A DNA stretch of 64,000 bases from Stieleria mannarensis. GTDB taxonomy: Bacteria > Planctomycetota > Planctomycetia > Pirellulales > Pirellulaceae. Positions 1 through 8,585 of the stretch are shown one piece after another. The notes beneath the pieces were generated by a model that ran no database searches, was not told the DNA's origin, and was given only the letters and a program-made list of their open reading frames with translations. Position numbers and translations under genes: made by a program. Position 1 is the first letter of the stretch. Every line of letters starts with the position of its first letter. The DNA lies in contig NZ_JACEHH010000005.1 in the NCBI RefSeq assembly GCF_014154935.1, forward strand, positions 124,001-188,000, given 5' to 3'.

Positions 1-85
1 CGTCGATCAGAAAAAACCAGTCGATCGGCGGCACGTACAGCGGGAACGTGCGTCCATAGTCGGGCAGGGAGTCTGGTTTGGACAT
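1..85 (-). CDS. Partial CDS at window edge, N-terminus of an unidentified protein
   Basis: On the minus strand an open frame begins with ATG at 85 and runs off the left edge of the window, giving about 28 residues (MSKPDSLPDYGRTFPLYVPP...IDWFFLID). No stop occurs in the visible part. The 'PIDWFFLID' segment faintly recalls the start of condensation-type or wax-ester-synthase acyltransferases ('sPvDaxFL'), but this is too short to decide. It is divergent from the PEP-CTERM gene to its right. Confidence 0.4.
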   Translation of the reverse strand, partial: MSKPDSLPDYGRTFPLYVPPIDWFFLID

Positions 86-643
86 CGACTTTTTCGATTC
101 AAGAACCGAGCGAACCGGTGGCCTGCGTCATTGCAGAGCGTTTTCACCGGCCGCGCCATCGCACAAGATTAATTGTCACGGACGCGTTCCGACAGCGGGG
201 TGGTCATTTCAACTGCGAAAGATTCTGAAACCGGCGGCGGAGAGTCCGGCTCAGAGACTTTGTTGCGTGTGCGGTAAAGGCACATGTCCCGGCGCGTCGG
301 GTTGCAATGTGCTGCTTGGGAAAATCGGCCCACGGATGGCAAAGCGTCCCCACGGATCCCAGGCTGGATGACATCCGTGGGGACGCTTTGCCATCCGTGG
401 GTTCTCACTTTTGCGCCATTCCAGCAACCAGAGATTGAGGGGCGCATCGATCGACGGGCTCAGTGCCCAACCTTCGAGACCAGCGCTCAGCCGGGAAGGT
501 GCGCCCGGTCGTCGCACCGAGTGTCGAGCCATTGTGCATCCCGGCGCGAAAGCGTCTCCCATTCGCTATAGTGCCTGACGTCGACCGGGGCGCTGCGACA
601 CTCCTTACTTTCCAACCGCACCTATTTGTACTGCGGAACTGTC
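86..643. other. Intergenic region with a strong hairpin
   Basis: About 560 bases without a credible gene. The open frames here on both strands have atypical composition and no recognisable domain. The only clear structure is the long perfect inverted repeat at 329-401. Confidence 0.6.
329..401. repeat. Perfect 29-bp inverted repeat (hairpin, 15-nt loop)
   Basis: Positions 329-357 and 373-401 are exact reverse complements (29 of 29), separated by 15 bases. Each arm itself contains the word CCCACGGAT or a variant of it twice. There is no T-tract, so it is not an obvious intrinsic terminator. It looks like a REP/BIME-type hairpin or a tiny non-autonomous element. Confidence 0.8.
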
Positions 644-1519
644 ATGCCGCTGCGTCAATGCAACTCGCGTCCCGTGAATCGTCTATCCCGGCGAACGCTC
701 AACCGATTCCTCCCGACCTGTCTGTTTTGTTTTTTACTCGGGTCGAGTCAGGCGCTGGATGCCGATGTCATCGCACGCTTTGAATTTCAAGGCAACGACT
801 ACACCACCGAGACGAGCAATCCGAGCGGATTCAACACGGGACTGAACCTTTCCAACAACGCCTCGGTCGCGGGGGTGACGGTCAGTGACCTGCAATTTTC
901 ACGTAACCTGGATCCCACCGCGGCACTTGGTTTTGCCGCCGATGATTACGACGATGCGCTCGGATTCAGCACCGACGAGAATGACGATCGATCACTTGAG
1001 TTCACCAATCAAGTCGTTTACTTCGACGTCAACGTTCACGTCGGATTCCGACTGAATCTGCAATCGATCAGTTTCGACTCCTTGAAGACGCGTGGGGCGA
1101 ACACCGACGATGCCCGCGTCACCTATTCCCTGTTCGTCAATCCGGCCGGCGATCCTGCAGTTGACGGGTTGCTCGGCGACACCGACTTTCTTACCAACGT
1201 GGCACACGACCACGGCGCGGCGGGCGATACCGAGGCCGAATCAACCGGCGAGGATTTTTCGACCGGGCGTTGGAACACCGGTCCGATCGACTTGAGCGGG
1301 GTGCAAGCGGTGGCCGGAGTCAACACGATCGCGCTGCGACTGTACGGCAGCGAAGGTGCGACGAGCGACCAGGACTTCGGCATCGACAACCTGGTTCTGT
1401 CCGGCCAAGTCACCGCCATCCCCGAGCCGGCCACCACCACCGTGCTGCTAGTGAGCATCGCCGCCGCCAGCTACCGACGACGACGAAAGCCCGCGCTGGC
1501 GACGAGTCTTGAAGTCTGA
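644..1519 (+). CDS. PEP-CTERM sorting-domain exported protein
   Basis: Secreted protein of about 291 residues. The N-terminus has a basic stretch (RRTLNR) followed by a hydrophobic signal segment (FLPTCLFCFLLGSSQA). The body is an Asp/Asn/Gly-rich beta-type domain. The C-terminus carries the PEP-CTERM signature: 'IPEPATTT', a hydrophobic helix and a terminal RRRRK cluster, which targets proteins to exosortase processing. I chose ATG at 644; the frame opens at a TTG 18 bases earlier. Function beyond export and sorting cannot be told. A stem-loop follows two bases after the stop. Confidence 0.85.
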   Translation: MPLRQCNSRPVNRLSRRTLNRFLPTCLFCFLLGSSQALDADVIARFEFQGNDYTTETSNPSGFNTGLNLSNNASVAGVTVSDLQFSRNLDPTAALGFAADDYDDALGFSTDENDDRSLEFTNQVVYFDVNVHVGFRLNLQSISFDSLKTRGANTDDARVTYSLFVNPAGDPAVDGLLGDTDFLTNVAHDHGAAGDTEAESTGEDFSTGRWNTGPIDLSGVQAVAGVNTIALRLYGSEGATSDQDFGIDNLVLSGQVTAIPEPATTTVLLVSIAAASYRRRRKPALATSLEV

Positions 1520-1520
1520 T

Positions 1521-1547
1521 CTTGGGGTGCGCCACCGCGACCCCAAG
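1521..1547 (+). terminator. Stem-loop just after the PEP-CTERM gene
   Basis: CTTGGGG (1521-1527) pairs with CCCCAAG (1541-1547) across a 13-nt loop and is followed by CTTTGTTGT. It lies immediately after the stop codon at 1519. The T-run is weak, so it may be a terminator or a 3'-protecting hairpin. Confidence 0.45.
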
Positions 1548-1698
1548 CTTTGTTGTGCCACGCCGTTGGCGTGCAACCGCGATGCGGTTGGTGTTGTAAT
1601 TGTTTCGCGCAACGCCGCTCGACGTGAAATGCAAGAGAAACACAATCGACGCCCCGAGCAGCGAGAGTCGGCGGCTAAAGCGTGGACACCAACGCTGA

Positions 1699-3276
1699 CT
1701 ATTCTTCACGCGTGTAAACGGCGGGGTAGACGAACTGGGGTGTTCGTGGCGGACAGAGGTAGCGAAATTGCTCGGTGAGTGCTCGGCCTGCGTCGAGTAG
1801 TCGGACACTTATCTCTGCCGGTGCGTCTTCGGTCAATCGCAGCGTCACCGTGACGATCCAATCTCCCGTGTCGGTTCTCTTTGCCGACTTCTTCACCACG
1901 GTTGCACGGATCGTTTCGACGTCGACGTGGACACCGGAGGTTGCTGACATCTGGGCCACTGCGGTGCCAGCGAAACGAATCGCGATCTCAACATCATGGT
2001 TTGATTCACTACGTTTTAGACTGAAATTGGTGGCCCGGCCGACGTAGGTCTGATCCCCATGATCGCCGGCAAAAAAGCCGACCGTGTAGTCCAGGTTGAA
2101 CGGAGTGCCCGGTTGGGGCTGATTGCGCGGCACCCAATAGGCGCCGATGTTATCGACACCCTCGTGGGCCCCGGGCAGCTCCAGCAATTCGATGACTCCG
2201 TCACGCCAGGTTTCTTTCGGCGTGACCCAAACACTGGGCCGCAGGTCGTAGCGGGCGTTGTGGTCGTCGAAATGGAAGAACGCTCGATTGCGTTGAAGCA
2301 AGCCGAATCCGCGAAGCTGCGCCACGTCAATTCGGCTGACCGATGGATAGCTCTGCCGCGCGAAAGCGCGCCAGATCCATTCCGACCGTCCGTCTTTGTT
2401 CGCTTGACGGATCAGCAATCCGTCCGCGTCGTGGCAGGCCGGACGCTTGTCCTTGGGCGGCCCGGCGAGACCGTCGCCCCACATCCACATGCTCGTCAGC
2501 GGAGCCAAGGCGACCTTTTCCACGGGCCTGCGAAAATGCAACGTGCTGCGGACGTCCAGCCGAGACTCCCAGCGATCGGGCGTGAACGTGAACCGGTACG
2601 CGCCGACCACGCTGGGGCTTTCCAGCAGTGCCAGGACCTGCACCTTTGACTCCGGCGAGTCCGGTTGAATGACCCAGAACGCGTGGAAGAATGGAAACTC
2701 TTCGTCCTTATTGAGCGCCACGTCGATCGCCAACGCACGAGCGGAGGTACCGTAGCGTGTCTCGGCACTCCGGCCCCGAAAGTAGCTCGCGCCGAGAAAC
2801 GTCAACAACTCTTGCCCGCCCGGCATGCCGTCCAGCATGCTGATCAGCTTGATCCCGGCGTGTCCCGCATCGTCGTCAATCAAAGTGGGATCGAGTTGCT
2901 CGCCATACGTGAAGTTGGATTTCTGGAACGGGACTTCAGCGCTGCCTGCTGGTGTGATTGCAAACACACGCACCTTGTCGCGCTGGACAAACCCCCGATG
3001 GAAGGTCTCAAAATAAGTCCGACGACTCTCGCGCCAGATCGCAAGTTCGGGCTTGTACGCGATCCGCTCGTACTGCTCGTAGGGCAGATCGGCCAGCGCC
3101 GCGGGCAACGTGGTTCGTGGCGGGGCCGGTTGAGTTGATCGCTGGCGAGCCAGTTGTTGAAGGTCACCGAAACAACGGATCGTCGAAAGCGGATCACGTG
3201 CGGAGCATCGGCAGGCGAAGCCGCCGAGCATCACCGCGACGGCCAGGGCGAATGAGGAACATTGCGAAAGATCCAC
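1699..3276 (-). CDS. opgG: Periplasmic glucan biosynthesis protein OpgG/MdoG
   Basis: OpgG-family periplasmic protein that helps build branched osmoregulated periplasmic beta-glucans together with OpgH. Family segments seen include 'YEQYERIAYKPELAIW', 'FRGRSAETRYGTSARALAID', 'MWMWGDG' and 'WVTPKETWRDGVIELLELP'. The frame is open up to an ATG at 3348, but I prefer the GTG at 3276: AGGAG lies 7 bases upstream and the product then starts directly with a signal peptide (SSFALAVAVMLGGFACRC). This gives about 525 residues, the usual family size. It is transcribed away from opgH, unlike the enterobacterial opgGH operon. Confidence 0.9.
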   Translation of the reverse strand: MDLSQCSSFALAVAVMLGGFACRCSARDPLSTIRCFGDLQQLARQRSTQPAPPRTTLPAALADLPYEQYERIAYKPELAIWRESRRTYFETFHRGFVQRDKVRVFAITPAGSAEVPFQKSNFTYGEQLDPTLIDDDAGHAGIKLISMLDGMPGGQELLTFLGASYFRGRSAETRYGTSARALAIDVALNKDEEFPFFHAFWVIQPDSPESKVQVLALLESPSVVGAYRFTFTPDRWESRLDVRSTLHFRRPVEKVALAPLTSMWMWGDGLAGPPKDKRPACHDADGLLIRQANKDGRSEWIWRAFARQSYPSVSRIDVAQLRGFGLLQRNRAFFHFDDHNARYDLRPSVWVTPKETWRDGVIELLELPGAHEGVDNIGAYWVPRNQPQPGTPFNLDYTVGFFAGDHGDQTYVGRATNFSLKRSESNHDVEIAIRFAGTAVAQMSATSGVHVDVETIRATVVKKSAKRTDTGDWIVTVTLRLTEDAPAEISVRLLDAGRALTEQFRYLCPPRTPQFVYPAVYTREE

Positions 3277-3918
3277 CGAAAGACTCCTACGCAGGAATTG
3301 AGACGACCAGAGAAGAAGTGAAACACGAGCCAGCGAAGGAACGTCCATCAGCAGACTAAAAATGCGTGCGTTGCAAAACGATGGGGTACGTACGCTGGCG
3401 ATGGCATGCGCGGTTGCAGTTTCCGTGCCATCAAAGACTCGGTGCCATCGGAAATGTGATTCCCTGATTCAATCGCGATCATCCCGACATCACCGGCCGA
3501 CTACGTGATCAAACGGCACCCCAAAGGGTCTCAATCGATAAAGACTTCGTCGCGATTATTCATGCTGATCGGAAATCGCGCAACGGCTGCTCGATTTTCT
3601 TGCCGTTGACATCAATTGTTTCCACCGCGCATGTGACTTTCATGAAAAGGCTCCCGCGGGAGCCGAACGCTGTGTTGAAGCGTGAACTCAAGTTTCCCCC
3701 GTCCTTGTCTTTCAACGGTGCTTCGATTCACGCTAATCCCATTCGGGGTCATTGGCAGCAAATTTTGGTTCCATCCGACCGACGGAATTCTGGAATTGCC
3801 CAAGAGATTCGGTACAGCGTTTGAACCGTCTTATCAACCGAAGCTATCTCCGCTTTCACTTGGTCGGTAACGGACCGAGTGCGGTGTAGCCCCTTCTCTC
3901 AACCAGAAAAGCGTATCC
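3277..3918. other. Divergent regulatory region between opgG and the opgH unit
   Basis: About 640 bases between divergent genes, so promoters for both sides must lie here. No coding sequence is supported. A 16-base perfect palindrome sits at 3649-3664. No confident -35/-10 pair was assigned. Confidence 0.5.
3649..3664. promoter_or_regulatory. 16-bp perfect palindrome in the opgG/opgH intergenic region
   Basis: GGCTCCCGCGGGAGCC is perfectly self-complementary and lies in the divergent intergenic region, about 255 bases upstream of the 3919 gene. It could be a dimeric repressor site or a short hairpin. There is no independent support for either. Confidence 0.3.
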
Positions 3919-4407
3919 ATGTCATTGGACAATTCCACGGCGCCCGTCTGGACGCCTGATCTCTCGGTTTCATCGTTTGTATCCACACGTCCACCTGCGG
4001 TGAACACGCCTGCAGTGCGATCGGAGCATCGCGAGGAGACGTTGCGTTTGGTTCAACGCTACTTGCGTGAAAGCCGAACGGTGAAGGCGGACGTGATCGA
4101 TCGAGAAGCGGAGCGTGTCGTTGCGCACGTCGAACGTCGACTCGGCGATTGCCAGTTGGTCACTGCAATCGAATTCAAACGGAGTGCGCTGGGGGTGGCC
4201 GCCGAGAGGGTTGATGCCATTGCAGCGGCTGTGTTTCCGAGCGTGGTACCGCTGGAGAAGCCCACGACGATGGCCGAGGCGCAGGCGGTCCATGCCGTTC
4301 GGTGGCTGCGACCGGGCTTCTGGGCCGGGTTGGCGACGCAGCGATTCAAGCAAAGTGGCATCACACGCCTGGCAGCATCCGTCCGCCCCTCTCTCACGGA
4401 CGAATAA
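3919..4407 (+). CDS. Small protein immediately upstream of opgH
   Basis: A 162-residue cytoplasmic-looking protein with no signal peptide or membrane segment. A predicted helical, Arg/Glu-rich middle (residues about 35-100) precedes a C-terminal 'RWLRPGFWAGLATQRF' segment. It ends at TAA 4405-4407 and the opgH start follows within 0-3 bases, so the two are surely co-translated. Enterobacterial OpgH has a long cytoplasmic N-terminal extension that is missing from the OpgH here. This gene sits exactly where that extension would be and may be its detached counterpart (inference). No family is recognised with certainty. Confidence 0.65.
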   Translation: MSLDNSTAPVWTPDLSVSSFVSTRPPAVNTPAVRSEHREETLRLVQRYLRESRTVKADVIDREAERVVAHVERRLGDCQLVTAIEFKRSALGVAAERVDAIAAAVFPSVVPLEKPTTMAEAQAVHAVRWLRPGFWAGLATQRFKQSGITRLAASVRPSLTDE

Positions 4408-4410
4408 GTG

Positions 4411-6393
4411 ATGGACCGTACACATCTTTTTCGCGGTATCGTGATCATGGTGACGTTGGTTGCCACCGTGATCGCGACGAACTGCTACTTCGTCGTCATT
4501 CGCGGCGGGGGCGGGATTCAGTGGGTCGAAATGTTGACCGTTCCGCTGTTCGCGTTGTTGTTCGCTTGGATTACGTTTTCGTTTTGCCTGGCAACCGTGG
4601 GGGCTGCGAGTCTTGTGCTGGCGGGTCACCGGGGTGGGGAGGCATCACATCAACGTGAGTCTTTGACGACAGCGCGGACGGCGGTTCTTGTGCCCGTCTA
4701 CAACGAGTCACCGGAGCGTGTCTTTGCGGGGATCCAGGCGATGATCCAAGATCTGGCCGATCACGACGCGGCTTCCGCCTTCGACTTTTACGTGCTCAGC
4801 GATACCACCGACCCGGAAGTCTGGTTGCAGGAAGAAGTCGCGTGGGCGCGATTGAGCGAAGAACTAGGAGGAACGGGCAAGGTTTTCTATCGACGTCGCC
4901 CGCGCAATGTTGCCCGCAAGGCAGGCAACATCGCAGATTTTTGTGAGCGTTGGGGACAGGGCTACCCGTTCATGATTGTTCTGGATGCCGACAGTCTGAT
5001 GTCCGCGTCGACGATGATCGAAATGGTGTCGCGTATCTCGCAGGATTCCAAAATCGGCATTCTGCAGGTTCCTCCCACCCCGGTCGGCAGAAACTCGTTG
5101 TTCGCGCGGCTACAACAGTTCGCCGCACAAGCCTACGGGCCGATCTATGTTCAGGGGTTCTCGTTGTGGGCCGGTGATGAAGGGAATTACTGGGGACACA
5201 ATGCGATCATCCGCGTTCAGGCATTCCTGGATCATTGCGATCTTCCGGTCTTGCCCGGCAAGGCCCCGCTGGGTGGTGAGATCCTGAGCCATGATTTCGT
5301 TGAAGCGGCCTTGATGTTGCGTGCCGGATACAAGGTGCAACTGGCGACCGACCTGGGCGGCAGTTACGAAGAATGCCCGACGACGCTGGCGGACTATGCC
5401 ATTCGCGACCAACGCTGGTGCCAGGGAAATCTTCAGCACACCAAGTTGGTGGCAGCCGAAGGTTTCCGTGCGCTCAGTCGGTTTCACTTTGCCAGTGGCG
5501 TGCTGGCGTTCGCCACCGCTCCCCTTTGGATCGCATTCACCTTCTTATGCATTGTCGGTGCCGCGGTCGAGCGACACAGTGCATCCGATGCAACGACCGT
5601 TTTCAGTTCCGCAAGCAAGATCGCGTTGGCTCTGTTCGCAGTGTCGATGGCGTTCCTGTTATTGCCGAAACTATGGAGCGTCTTGCTGGTGATCCGACAT
5701 CCGTCACGCGCGGCCGACGGCCGGATCGCACATGCGTTGAGTGTACTGATCGAAACCGTTGCGTCGGTCCTGCTGTCGCCCATCATGGCGTGCTTTCACT
5801 CCTGGTTCGTCCTTGCCGCCCTTTCGGGCGTGAACGTTCGCTGGTCGACACAGCAGCGAGATGAGCATGTGTTGACGTGGCGTGAGGCTGCAAGGCAGTT
5901 CGCGGGGTTCACGCTGTTTGGCATCACCTCTCTGGCCTTGATCGCCTGGGCGATGCCGTCGTTGTTGCCATGGTTTTCGCCAATGACCGGCGGACTGCTG
6001 TTGTCCATTCCGATCGCCAAGCTGGCCAGCAGCGTGACGCTGGGGCAGGGGTTGCGAGCCTGGGGGTTGCTGCTGATCGCTGAGGAGCAGACACCTGCCC
6101 AGGTGATTCGATATCACCAGAGCGCGTTGCGCCGCGGCGAGTCGGTTCGCCACCGGATCGATCGTCGGCCACTGTTTGAACAGTTCTTGTTGGATCCCGC
6201 GCTGAATGTTTTGCATGGCAGAATCCAGGATGCGAGCAACGCCATCATCGCGATGAATCCGGCTGACGTTTGCGAGGCCAAAGCCGTGCTGATGTCAGAC
6301 GGCGCCCATGCCATTCCGCCCAGCTTGCGTCGCGCGATCCTGCAGGACAGCCAGGTTTTTCAACAGTTGCACCTTGAAGCCTGGGTTCGGTAG
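4411..6393 (+). CDS. opgH: Glucan biosynthesis glucosyltransferase OpgH/MdoH
   Basis: Inner-membrane family 2 glucosyltransferase that polymerises UDP-glucose into the beta-glucan backbone of periplasmic glucans. About 660 residues. Two N-terminal membrane helices come first, then the GT domain with 'VLVPVYNE', 'YVLSDTTDP', 'RRRPRNVARKAGNI', 'VLDADS', 'YWGHNAIIR', 'SHDFVEAALM' and the 'RDQRWCQGN' motif, then about six further helices. The C-terminal cytoplasmic tail is of the usual type. A GTG directly after the previous stop (4408) and an ATG (4411) are both possible starts. It lacks the roughly 140-residue N-terminal extension of the E. coli protein. Confidence 0.93.
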   Translation: MDRTHLFRGIVIMVTLVATVIATNCYFVVIRGGGGIQWVEMLTVPLFALLFAWITFSFCLATVGAASLVLAGHRGGEASHQRESLTTARTAVLVPVYNESPERVFAGIQAMIQDLADHDAASAFDFYVLSDTTDPEVWLQEEVAWARLSEELGGTGKVFYRRRPRNVARKAGNIADFCERWGQGYPFMIVLDADSLMSASTMIEMVSRISQDSKIGILQVPPTPVGRNSLFARLQQFAAQAYGPIYVQGFSLWAGDEGNYWGHNAIIRVQAFLDHCDLPVLPGKAPLGGEILSHDFVEAALMLRAGYKVQLATDLGGSYEECPTTLADYAIRDQRWCQGNLQHTKLVAAEGFRALSRFHFASGVLAFATAPLWIAFTFLCIVGAAVERHSASDATTVFSSASKIALALFAVSMAFLLLPKLWSVLLVIRHPSRAADGRIAHALSVLIETVASVLLSPIMACFHSWFVLAALSGVNVRWSTQQRDEHVLTWREAARQFAGFTLFGITSLALIAWAMPSLLPWFSPMTGGLLLSIPIAKLASSVTLGQGLRAWGLLLIAEEQTPAQVIRYHQSALRRGESVRHRIDRRPLFEQFLLDPALNVLHGRIQDASNAIIAMNPADVCEAKAVLMSDGAHAIPPSLRRAILQDSQVFQQLHLEAWVR

Positions 6394-6963
6394 CGGCTTG
6401 CCGGAGCGGCGCGGATCGACACCGTCTGTTTCAGCAATGCTTTCGACACAGACGTTCAGCATTGGTTGTTGCCACGCGAATCGGAGACTTTGATTCGGAG
6501 GCGTTGATCGCGTGCCGAGCGACGAAACAGGTGCGGGGGGCTGGAGCATCGATTAACATACTCGTGGTCGCTGAACTCCGTTGCATCCCCGTCCCTGGCG
6601 AGGCGATTCGCTCGAATTGGTTTCCAGGGCAGTTGCCCCGTCACGTCCGTTGAATGCTTTCCCAGCGGGGAAGATTGCCGCGGCGATGACCATCGGGTTG
6701 ATCATCCCCCAGGCGATGAGTTTGGCTTGGGGAACACGGAGGCGACCTGAACGGTATCAGCGGTGAGAAACAGAGGGGGGTGAAACGGTTGGTCAAAAAA
6801 TGGGGTGGTCAAAAAATGAAACATCCAGCCCACACCATTTTTTGACCAATCAATTTTTTGACCAATCAATTTTTTGACCAATCAATTTTTTGACCAATCA
6901 ATCTCCGGGCAAGGTCGTTGTGGTGGGCAAGCCACCGCGCGACGACCTCTGCATCATGGGCCG
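6394..6963. other. Intergenic region between convergent opgH and the DUF1080 gene
   Basis: About 570 bases between two convergent genes. No reading frame here resembles a protein. The right half contains an unusual A/T-rich tandem and inverted repeat block (6791-6901). Confidence 0.55.
6791..6901. repeat. Four tandem 16-mers plus two inverted copies (TTTTTTGACCAATCAA)
   Basis: Positions 6838-6901 are four exact head-to-tail copies of the 16-mer TTTTTTGACCAATCAA. Upstream, 6791-6800 and 6807-6816 contain GGTCAAAAAA, the reverse complement of the core of the unit. The transcript could therefore fold several alternative hairpins ending in U-runs. Lying between convergent genes, it may act as a bidirectional terminator. 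It may also be a simple expanded repeat. Confidence 0.8.
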
Positions 6964-8310
6964 CTAGTTTTGCTGTGGCTCAGCGTTCTTCTTCGCGGGC
7001 TTCTCCTGTGGATCGCTGGCGGGTTTCGCCGCCGGAGCTTCGGATGCCTTTTTCTCGGCAGCCGGCTTTGATTCCGCATCATCCTTCTTTTCAGACGTCG
7101 CTGCTTTCTCGGACGTCGCTTTGGATTCCGACTGCTTGGCTGGCTCTGAATCCTTGGCCGATTCAGCCTGTTCTTTGGCCGCTTCTGGCTTTTCGTTCCA
7201 TTCCAGTTTGGCGGCTTCTTGACGCTGTTTCTTTGTCGCGATCACCGGGAACTTGGCGGTGGTGATGCCGCGGTCGACGATCCAGATGTTGCGGAACCGG
7301 ACCGGGTCGCCGTGGTCTTGGATGTTGATCGGCGACAGCGTCGGCTCCTCGGCCTTTCCGGCGCCGGTTTTACTCGGCAGTTCGATGTCGTCTTGGACTT
7401 TGACGCCGTTGACCCAGCTGGTCACCCGAGCGTTGCGAATCTTCTTGCCGTCCGACGCCCAGCGTGGCGCGGTGAAATGGACGTCATAGGTTTGCCAGAC
7501 CAGCGGCGGAAAGGCCATGTTCACATCGGGGGCTTTCATGCGGTAGAGCGCCCCGAGTCCGTTAAACATTTTTTCGGTGCCGAATGAATCGAGGACCTGG
7601 CACTCGTAGCGGCTTTGCAGGTACAGCCCGCTATTGCCACGTTGCTGGCCTTCGGCTTGCGGCATGTAGGGCAGTCGAAACTCGACGTGCAGGTTGAAGT
7701 CCTGGAACATCGGAGAAATCAGCGCGCCCTCTTTGAGCAACCCGTCCTCGGTCATTTCCGCACCGACGAAATGATCGACGCCTGTGCCGTCAAACAAGAC
7801 CGTGGCCCCCTCGGGCGCTTTTGCACCCAAGGTGGGGCTGACGCGGTGGACGCGTTTAAGTCGGCCGAGCAGTTTGCCGCTCGAGCTGACGAGGTTGCAG
7901 CCTTTGGAGTCGACGAAGATCGCCCAGGGGCCGCCCGAAAGTACCAGGCTCTCTTTAGCCCTCAGCCCGATCAGCCGCATTTCTTCGCTCTCGTGCTGGG
8001 GTTCTCCCGGCAGGGCACCGTAGAAGGCGATCGCGTGGAACTGGTCGCCGGCGACGGGACGGATCTGCAGCGCCACGGTTTGTTTCTTCTTCTCGCCCTG
8101 AACTCGGATTTGCCCGGCAAATTCACCCATCAACGGATAATTCGGCTCGTCGGTCGGCGGCACCGTGTACGCCGGGCCTTTGCCAGGAATGATCGTCGGT
8201 TCTTGGGCAAAACTCGGGGCGGAAATCAGCAGCAGTGCCGCGGCAAAGAAGACCGGAGCGGAGCGGCGACCAAACGTGTGGAGATGCAATGACATGGGGG
8301 GCAATGACAT
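6964..8310 (-). CDS. Secreted DUF1080 (3-keto-disaccharide hydrolase type) protein
   Basis: Exported protein of about 448 residues. A signal peptide (VFFAAALLLISAPSFA) is followed by an N-terminal region (about 40-170) and a DUF1080 jelly-roll domain (about 175-345) with 'VLFDGTGVDHF', 'GNSGLYLQSRYECQVLDSF' and 'NIWIVDRG'. The last 100 residues are a low-complexity Ala/Lys/Glu/Ser tail. DUF1080 domains include 3-keto-glycoside hydrolases; the substrate here is unknown. The frame opens at a GTG at 8367. I chose ATG 8310, and ATG 8295 is equally possible because a short direct repeat duplicates the Met-Ser-Leu start. Confidence 0.85.
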   Translation of the reverse strand: MSLPPMSLHLHTFGRRSAPVFFAAALLLISAPSFAQEPTIIPGKGPAYTVPPTDEPNYPLMGEFAGQIRVQGEKKKQTVALQIRPVAGDQFHAIAFYGALPGEPQHESEEMRLIGLRAKESLVLSGGPWAIFVDSKGCNLVSSSGKLLGRLKRVHRVSPTLGAKAPEGATVLFDGTGVDHFVGAEMTEDGLLKEGALISPMFQDFNLHVEFRLPYMPQAEGQQRGNSGLYLQSRYECQVLDSFGTEKMFNGLGALYRMKAPDVNMAFPPLVWQTYDVHFTAPRWASDGKKIRNARVTSWVNGVKVQDDIELPSKTGAGKAEEPTLSPINIQDHGDPVRFRNIWIVDRGITTAKFPVIATKKQRQEAAKLEWNEKPEAAKEQAESAKDSEPAKQSESKATSEKAATSEKKDDAESKPAAEKKASEAPAAKPASDPQEKPAKKNAEPQQN

Positions 8311-8585
8311 GGGGGACACTGGGCCAGTTCGGGAAACCGAAGCGGGGGAATCGGCGGCATGTCGCACGCGACACCCGAGAAAGGGGGGGGCGCATCGTCA
8401 GACCGCAGCAGAGAGTCTAATTCGCGCCGTACGGCGGGGCCACTTCGCCACAGAAAAATACCATTGGGGGCGGGAAGGATAGCCGAAATGCCGCCGTTGC
8501 ACTACGATTCGCCGAAATCGGCACTGTCCCCTTCAGGCACTGTCCCTTTCAGGCCCCAGGCCTAGCCCGAGTGCGAGCCAACCTC

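Noticed and set aside
6838-6901. Tandem 16-mers as a CRISPR array
   Set aside because: The units are contiguous with no unique spacers, and no cas gene is nearby.
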